A stretch of 64,000 nt of DNA. Source: Chenopodium formosanum (Eukaryota > Streptophyta > Magnoliopsida > Caryophyllales > Amaranthaceae). This document shows positions 58,633 through 64,000 of the stretch, in pieces. The notes beneath the pieces are model-generated. The model saw only the letters and a program-made list of their open reading frames with translations. It made no database searches and was not told where the DNA came from. The position numbers were made by a program, and so were the translations under genes. How positions within the stretch are numbered: position 1 is the stretch's first letter; every line of letters starts with the position of its first letter. The DNA lies in NCBI GenBank assembly GCA_024500155.1, contig CM044875.1:16515203-16579202 (forward strand), given 5' to 3'.

Positions 58633-58689
<57 letters not shown>

Positions 58690-61019
58690 TACTCTTTGTA
58701 TTGGGAAATAAACAGTTCGAGATAGACCTAGTTTTTGAATCGTGAAGCCAATTAAAGCTCTCAGTATAGCCTAAAGTAAAATTATGGGAGTATGAAAGAG
58801 TGAAGACAGGCACATCAACAGTAGAAGAAACAGCTCTTAGTGAAATAACAAAATTTATGTTTTGCTCAACCTCTTCACTGTCTTATACTACCTCCATTTT
58901 TTATTGATTGACACGTTTTGACTTTAGCACTATTCACACACTCGCCTTTGACCGTGTTTTGTGCTTTATACGTGATAAAAAAAATATAGTCATGTGAGAT
59001 CTTGTTAGATTCGTCGCAATATATATATTCAAAATATCAACTTTTTATAATTTTTGCTTATCGGTAATTAAAGATATTAGTGGTTGAATTTGTGCATTGG
59101 CAAACGTGACTAAAGAAACATGCCAACTAAAAAGAAACGGAGGAAGTACCAATTAGGGCAAAGGGTTCACGCATTAGGACCTCCCCAAATTCAGTTGGCT
59201 TCCCATGTCAGGATCTACAATGGGTGGTTGTTATCGTAGTAGCATAAAGAGAAACAATAAGCATCCTATAAATTTCATGGGAGGAAAATGGTTTATTCTA
59301 AATCCATGCTTACTTCACTAGGTTAATTGAGGATGCCTTCCCTTCAGAAGTAAGATTCAAAAATTGCATGGTGAAAGAAAACCAGCAGCAGAGTCAATTA
59401 CCCAAATTTAGCTTACCTCTAAGTTATTATGAGGACCAAATCCAATGAATATAGCACTTTTGCATCAGAGATATTCAACCACAAATCTGATAATGAGGTC
59501 TGAACATCAAAGGCAGTCAGGCACCATGGTTTGGGGAATCAAATTTGAGAAGGCAGGTGAAGGTGCATTTGGAGTTGAGTTAGGCAAGTCAGCAGTTAGG
59601 GAAGCCAAAACTGTATTTTTGTCCCCAAGGAACCATCACCAATCACTGATATCAGGTCTAATCCTTCACGTTAAAAGATCCAAACAAGGGAAGCAGAAAA
59701 AGACATATACTTAGCATGAGGTTTGGGATTCTACATAGTACATAGGCCCATTTGGAGAGCATTTGGTTGCGTGGAAAACATTTTCGAGGAATATGATTTT
59801 TCCATTCTCCTTTGCTTGGTTTGCAAAGGGTTGTGAAATAGTGATCCTATGGATGTGAATTAGCTCTCCCAAGGATTGAGATATTTTCTTCTTGAAAAGA
59901 CAGAGAAAGCCCTATTTTTCTCCCTACCCTTTACCACCCTTTGCAGCAAATTTCTAGGTACAGCCAGTCGTACCTTGTACATGGTTCAACAAAGGCTAAT
60001 TTTTTGCCCATGCACTTACCTAGGGAACAAATTGGTAAACAATAAAATGATCATGGTTGCACTTGCAATATCCCCCTTTACTCTTGTCCCATCCCTTTCT
60101 CTATAACCTTTCTTATAAGGAACCAAACAAAGGAAAACTAATTTTACGATAATTGATTTTCATGGAAATCATTTGCCATTACAAGAACTTCCAATCAAAT
60201 CAAATAAAGCCAGAGTGAAGAAATGTCCTCATCCCAAAGATTACAGTTTTTTTGACCGCCGATTTTCGCACTAATCATCAATTCATGTATTATAGAACGA
60301 ACAAATTATAAGTTCACATTATCATCAAAAAAGGTAAATTGAAAGCTATATGATTGTCCAATTTCCATGGCAAAGGAACTCAAGGAGGACAGGAGGCTCT
60401 CCGAGTCTAATTTGAAATACTCAAATACAGTACCGATTTGGAGTATCAAGTTCCAAATTTTTGGAGTTCATCTTAGCACATTTTTGAAATAGAATAAATT
60501 AGCTCATTTCCTCCACACCAGTCATCACAAACTCCATCTACATTCTTTTACTAAACAACAAACCATATAATATACCAATAAACAACCAAAATTCCCCATA
60601 AATTAACATTTTCGTTCTCAAATTCTAAAGCAAGTCAAAATCAAAGAACACCCACATGAAAATTTTCATCAATTCAAAAAATAATCAACAAAATTCAACA
60701 AACCCACATCACAACATTCCAAACTTGATAAAACATAATCATTAAAATGAAAGACAGAAGAACACACCCTTCCTTTGGAAAAGAGAGAGAGCCCAGAATT
60801 GACGCATGACTCCGGCGTCTGCGCAGCCGTATCCGGAGGCGGAGACGAAGAAGTACAACAAATGAAAGAGAATCGAGCTATTTTGTGGGCAGTTGAAGAG
60901 TTGGGAATGGTGTTGAGAAACCATTGTCTTGTTCTTGTTTTGATTGAAGAATGAAAATGGGGTTTTGGGTTTGAGTAGCAGAAGATTTGGTGGTGGTGGA
61001 TAAGTGAAGCCACTGCCAT
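52088..61019 (-). CDS. LPA1: LPA1-like (LOW PSII ACCUMULATION 1) chloroplast protein, nine exons
   Basis: Exons (minus): 61019-60768, 58525-58422, 57957-57822, 57690-57459, 57282-57125, 56601-56413, 56184-56084, 54021-53925 and 52162-52088 join without a break to 447 residues, close to the ~450 of Arabidopsis LPA1. The N-terminus is Ser/Thr-rich like a transit peptide. TPR-like helices follow (ALIQFDTALSLNPNTMEAQA, AALYNKACCHAYR), then two membrane segments at ~195-213 (FFYVAFAAAAGISTFF) and ~236-252 (NIGGIVILVALFLW). The C-terminal part has WIKDQQKSEGVTPGEDVYII and RLDGRVRRSGKGMPDW. In the family it is an intrinsic thylakoid protein that helps assemble photosystem II around D1. All junctions are GT-AG. 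Introns carry several transposon remnants, listed separately. Confidence 0.9.
52497..52926. mobile_element. Stowaway MITE with nested Helitron-like insertion, LPA1 intron 8
   Basis: Ends CTTCCTCGGTTTCTAAAACA and AAAAAATTGGAGGAAG with TA at 52495-52496 and 52927-52928. At 52557-52585, on the minus strand, the hairpin CCCGTGCATTCGCACGAG is followed by ACATTCTAGT, a Helitron-type 3' end. The nested piece probably runs to about 52830, but its 5' end is not clear. Confidence 0.6.
53440..53505. repeat. A-rich low-complexity tract
   Basis: Almost pure A with scattered T within LPA1 intron 8. Confidence 0.8.
54444..55048. mobile_element. MITE with GGAAAATT / GGTCCCAAC ends in LPA1 intron 7
   Basis: The left arm GGAAAATTGATAAAAAGGTC and the right arm (reverse complement) GGGAAATTTAACAATAGAGG both lead into GGTCYCAAYTATG and CTTTAAAAGGTCCCAAC-type words. 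The terminal GGAAATTT pattern resembles the MULE-type MITEs at 18 and 1264. The middle is C- and A-rich. Confidence 0.6.
55539..55765 (+). pseudogene. Ty1/copia reverse transcriptase fragment in LPA1 intron 7
   Basis: The frame reads LDQSHCNEKMLKKDSYFNC, then INQTEYAKIISSLRYAAD. This matches the copia RT stretch that in intact elements reads like QSHYVEKMLKKF...C and QxEYAxIIGSLRYA. It covers about 75 residues with no flanking pol, and it is antisense to LPA1. Confidence 0.75.
58634..58682. repeat. (TA)n microsatellite in LPA1 intron 1
   Basis: About 24 TA units beside exon 2. Confidence 0.9.
58888..59146. mobile_element. Stowaway MITE in LPA1 intron 1
   Basis: Ends CTACCTCCATTTTTTATTGA and AAAAGAAACGGAGGAAG, with TA at 58886-58887 and 59147-59148. 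The inner word GAGATCTTGTTAGATTCGTC is a common part of this Stowaway family. Around 59740-60190 of the same intron, further AT-rich MITE-like sequence (GCATTTGGTTGCGTGG) could not be delimited. Confidence 0.75.
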
Positions 61020-61150
61020 GTTTTGGGGGTTAGATTTGTGAACAACAAGCAGGCGCCAAGTGAGGCTTTACCACGGCCCCTGGCTTTCCACCTTTACATA
61101 AAACAAGTCGTTTTGGGATGTCTCCGATAGTGATTTGGTGATCGACCAAG
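61020..61150 (-). promoter_or_regulatory. LPA1 5' flank
   Basis: Short unannotated DNA upstream of the LPA1 start codon, bounded by the minisatellite. It includes GCCACGGCCCC-like GC-rich sequence at about 61070 (complement), but no clear core promoter element. Confidence 0.3.
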
Positions 61151-61382
61151 AGTCTGTTCACTTCACCTTAATATCAGTTTAGTTCAGGTCCAATTAGTTT
61201 AGTTCACTTCAGTTTAGCTTCTAATTTTCTTCTCTCATAAAATATTCATTTCAGCTCTATTCAGTTCAATTCAGTTTAGCTCCATTCAGTTCAGTTCAGT
61301 TCCAATCAGTTCAGCTTAATTTCAGTTCAGTTCAGCTCCAATCAGTTCAGTTCAGTTCAGTAAATCAGAACAGGCCCTAAAT
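61150..61382. repeat. TTCAGTTCAG-rich minisatellite MITE
   Basis: Units TCAGTTCAG/CAGTTTAG repeat throughout. The ends CTGTTCACTTCACCT and GAACAGGCCCT look like weakly inverted termini. This type is common in eudicots as a MITE with expanded TTCAG units. It separates LPA1 from the retroelement on its right. Confidence 0.6.
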
Positions 61383-61599
61383 CATTAGCAATTGTGCACC
61401 TTTTCTCTTACCAAATTTTGATACCACACATTATCCAAATTACTAAATTAGGGCTTACAATGGATCGAAGGTGGATTGGGTCCGTCCGCAAACAATCTAT
61501 CCGGTATCCAACTCATCAATTACCATTTAACTCTTTATCCACATTCAACCCGTCCATCATCTGCTGATGAATCAGGTGAATGACGAGTGAAATAAAATA

Positions 61600-62420
61600 T
61601 CTTTTGGGTGTTTTGTCCCTCGGGAGAGTTACGGCTCGAAGACTGGTCCGTCTACGCCTGTACCTGCAAAACAACGGAGACTCCGGTTGGTTGGAGCTCC
61701 GCCTCCGACGATCAAGTTAGAACTTGTAGGAGAATGAAAAAGATGCGGAAAGTAAAGTGGATCCTCTCGGATTCCGAGATAAGGTGTTTTCTTTGATGTG
61801 AGAGAATGTAGGGTAGGTGTAATAAATGATTGAATCTCTCCCAAAAATGGGAGATATCTCCCTATTTATAAGGTCATTGGGAAATGTGCCCTCTCTTAGG
61901 TCATTCTGACCTAGATTTGGTGGGTTGTGTCGTTTTGCAGCGTTCTAGGGAATTAGGCCTAACTTGAAGGCCGCAATTCTAGCAGGTATCTGAGGATGAC
62001 ACGTGTCTGCTAATAATTGGCCCAAGTGGACCTGTCCAGGCTTGACACGTGGCCCTCTCTGATTGGTCCACATGTCTAGGGTATTTTTACCCAAAACATT
62101 TGCCCCTCACAGGTATCACAACGTGGTGCCTGTGACACGCGGCATTCCAAGAGTGGTGAGCAGTAAAAAGACCGTTCACCTTCTGGGGTGTGATGAGGAT
62201 GCCCCCATTTTACCCCTCTATAAATAGGGTTTTACCCTCCTCTCTTTCCTCTCACTTTACTCATTTTTACATCTTAGAAAGAGAAAGAGAGAATTCTAGA
62301 GAAAGAAAGGCTCCACCCCCGCCTGTAGCGAGTATTGAAGCTTCCGTCTGCGTTTTTGAGGAACACATCAAGTCACCGTCTGTAGCAGTTTTCATATTTT
62401 TCCAGAGTTAAGTTAAAGGT
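61600..62420 (+). promoter_or_regulatory. 5' region (possible LTR) of the right-edge retroelement gene
   Basis: GC-richer than its surroundings. TATA-like boxes CTCTATAAATAG (62216-62227) and CCTATTTATAAGG (61860-61872) are present. The pair GGAGCTCCGCCTCCGACG (61698) and a CACGTG-like duplicated phrase (GACACGTGTC, TGACACGTGGC at 61998 and 62042) are distinctive. LTR limits cannot be fixed because the other end of the element is outside the window. Confidence 0.4.
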
Positions 62421-62488
62421 AACTGCCTCTACTCTCCTTCAGCTTTTTATACTTTTCCCGTTTGTGTACTTAGACTTCTAAAATAAAA

Positions 62489-64000
62489 ATGGACTCTCCA
62501 TCGACACACACGGCACCGCCTAAGTCTTTCAGCGATCTCCTGGTACGGCTGAATCTAGAACCGGGGGTGCCTTTTCTGGACACTCGGACCTGATTTGCTC
62601 ACCAGTCCTGCCAAATCCCTTAGAGACTAGGATGCTTCCTAGAGATCTTGCTACCATGAGGGGTAGCTTCCGAGCATTTGCGGATGCTCATCCGGTTGGG
62701 GAAGGCTGGAGAATAAAAGTTCCGCCTGCTGAACCAACGATTGCCTGGGAGGACAACATTGAGAACGCCTACAATTGCTTCGGCTGTTATGAAGCCGTGA
62801 TTAGAGCGGGCCTTCGTTTTCCCCTCCACAAGGGTATTAAGAAAATTTTGAAGGGGTATGATTTAGGAGTCTGGCAACTTACCCCAAATTCATGGATTAA
62901 TATGTTTAGTTACATCGCCGCCTGCGAATTTCAAGATGTAGAGCCAAGTTTTGCGGCTTTTGCTCATATGCACTACATGAGCCGGGCGCCAGGCGGGTAT
63001 GGGGCATGGTACACACTAACCACCCATCCGCAGTATTTGATGTCTTTAGACAAACCGTCCAAGTGGACCGGCTGGAAGGAGAAGTTTTACATGATCTCCT
63101 CGCCCAAATTAGGACACAACCGGTTCCTACGCCGGTACAATAAGGATCCGGCTTTACTTGGGAAGAAATGTGCCCTCCCCCACATTTTGTCTAGGGCTTA
63201 CGAACAAATAATGGAGCCCAGGTTCTTTGAGACTACGACTGAACCCCTAGAGGAGGGGACCCATATAATTGTTCCAAAGAACTGAATACCCCATCCGGAT
63301 TTTTTGAAGGATGAGGCCTTTCTTTCCACCTATGGTCTTAACATCATGTTCCCACAGGGTAGATTCATTATACATCCGGCAAACTGCCGTCTCTATTGGT
63401 GCACTAACTGTTTTATTAGTTTATTTAACCAACTGTTTTCTTGCTTTTTTGCAGAGGAAGCGCTGAACATGGTGGACCCAAACATGACGCCTGCTAAGCC
63501 TGCTGCCTTGCTGAGAAAAGAGCAATTGCTAGAGAAGAGGGCTGCCTTGGAGGCCAAGGATTCTAAGAAGGGCGGGGTAAGGTCGTCTGCCATGCTTTCT
63601 AACTTTTTTGCATTAATTTAATAATTTACCGACTGTACCCCTTTCTCTTAATTTGACAATTCGCCGGCTGTAACCCTGGCTTTTCATTTGCAGAGTGGGA
63701 ACAAATCCGTTCCCCGCTCCATTTCCAAGTTGTTCAAACGACCAGGGGATGAGCTGAACAAAACCCCGGCTAAGACGGCAAAGAAGAATCCTTCTCAATC
63801 CACCTCTTCAGCCAATCCCGATCGACCTACAACCGGGGGCAAGGGCCCGGCTGCGATGAAAGCTCAGGGCGAGCTGCTGGGAAACAGCCGGATGCCTCTA
63901 CGGTATCGAAGAGTGGCGAGCCACTCGATGTTGCAGTCGGCACTACAATGGCTAAAAGGGGAGAGTCCTTCCAACCCCAAACCCAAGGTAAGACACGAAT
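62489..64000 (+). pseudogene. Retroelement-associated gene, 'transposase (putative), gypsy type' domain; runs off the window
   Basis: An ATG at 62489 opens MDSPSTHTAPPKSFSDLLVR. A one-base frame change near 62570 leads to the long open frame 62632-63285. This contains FPLHKGIKKILKGYDLGVWQ, LTPNSWINMFSYIAACEF and FAHMHYMSRAPGGYGAWYTL, the pattern of the plant domain named 'putative gypsy-type transposase' (PF04195), often found in ORFs added to gypsy elements. A TGA at 63283-63285 interrupts, yet coding similarity seems to continue to about 63357. Probable introns follow (63358-63454 and 63577-63693) with Lys/Glu-rich exons. GC content is clearly higher than in the neighbourhood. Not a known host function. 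Confidence 0.55.

Noticed and set aside
58556..58813. Tyr/Ile-repeat frame
   Set aside because: It reads through the (TA)n microsatellite in LPA1 intron 1.

Overview
This is AT-rich nuclear DNA of a flowering plant, almost certainly a eudicot. The evidence is spliceosomal introns, a chloroplast-targeted photosystem II assembly factor, an HSBP gene, a RALF peptide gene and a dense layer of plant transposons (CACTA, PIF/Harbinger, hAT, MULE-type and Stowaway MITEs, LTR and non-LTR retroelements). The lineage below eudicot cannot be fixed from the window; a Caryophyllales host is only a hunch. About five host genes look intact. Most of the rest is layered, decaying transposon DNA.

Left third (1-20.2 kb): a tandem cluster of DUF569 (actin-cross-linking-like beta-trefoil) genes on the minus strand. 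One copy is intact (6759-7631). One is a frameshifted pseudogene (13910-14563) whose 3' part is split by a 1.6 kb CACTA element and whose upstream region is split by a 1.97 kb solo LTR. A third copy is represented only by its upstream region near 690-960. Between them lie MULE-type MITEs, a Ty3/gypsy 3' end, Stowaway MITEs, Helitron-like 3' ends and an 887 bp hAT element.

Centre (20.26-34.91 kb): a PIF/Harbinger element (TSD TTA) carries a Myb/SANT-like gene and a DDE_Tnp_4 transposase gene. A 10.1 kb CACTA element (TIR CACTAGTGGAAAAAAG, TSD CTT) sits in the last codons of that transposase. The CACTA holds a TNP2-type transposase pseudogene and a second gene that joins a Transposase_24-like region to a Ulp1/C48 protease-like C-terminus, plus a long hairpin and a 171 bp tandem repeat. 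Stop codons in all four transposon genes mostly look like C-to-T decay.

Right-centre (35-44.6 kb): Stowaway MITEs, a 1.89 kb solo LTR, a small secreted hevein-like peptide gene (38961-39200), foldback MITEs, head-to-tail 5'-truncated non-LTR elements with trinucleotide tails, and a LINE fragment inserted in a MITE terminal repeat with an 11 bp duplication.

Right third (44.6-64 kb): HSBP (44875-47234) with a U12-type AT-AC intron; a RALF-like gene (49504-49800); a nine-exon LPA1 (LOW PSII ACCUMULATION 1) gene (61019 down to 52088) whose introns hold MITEs and a copia RT fragment; and, at the edge, a frameshifted retroelement-associated gene with a 'gypsy-type putative transposase' domain that runs out of the window. 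The host genes look independent of one another; no operon-like or pathway clustering is visible.
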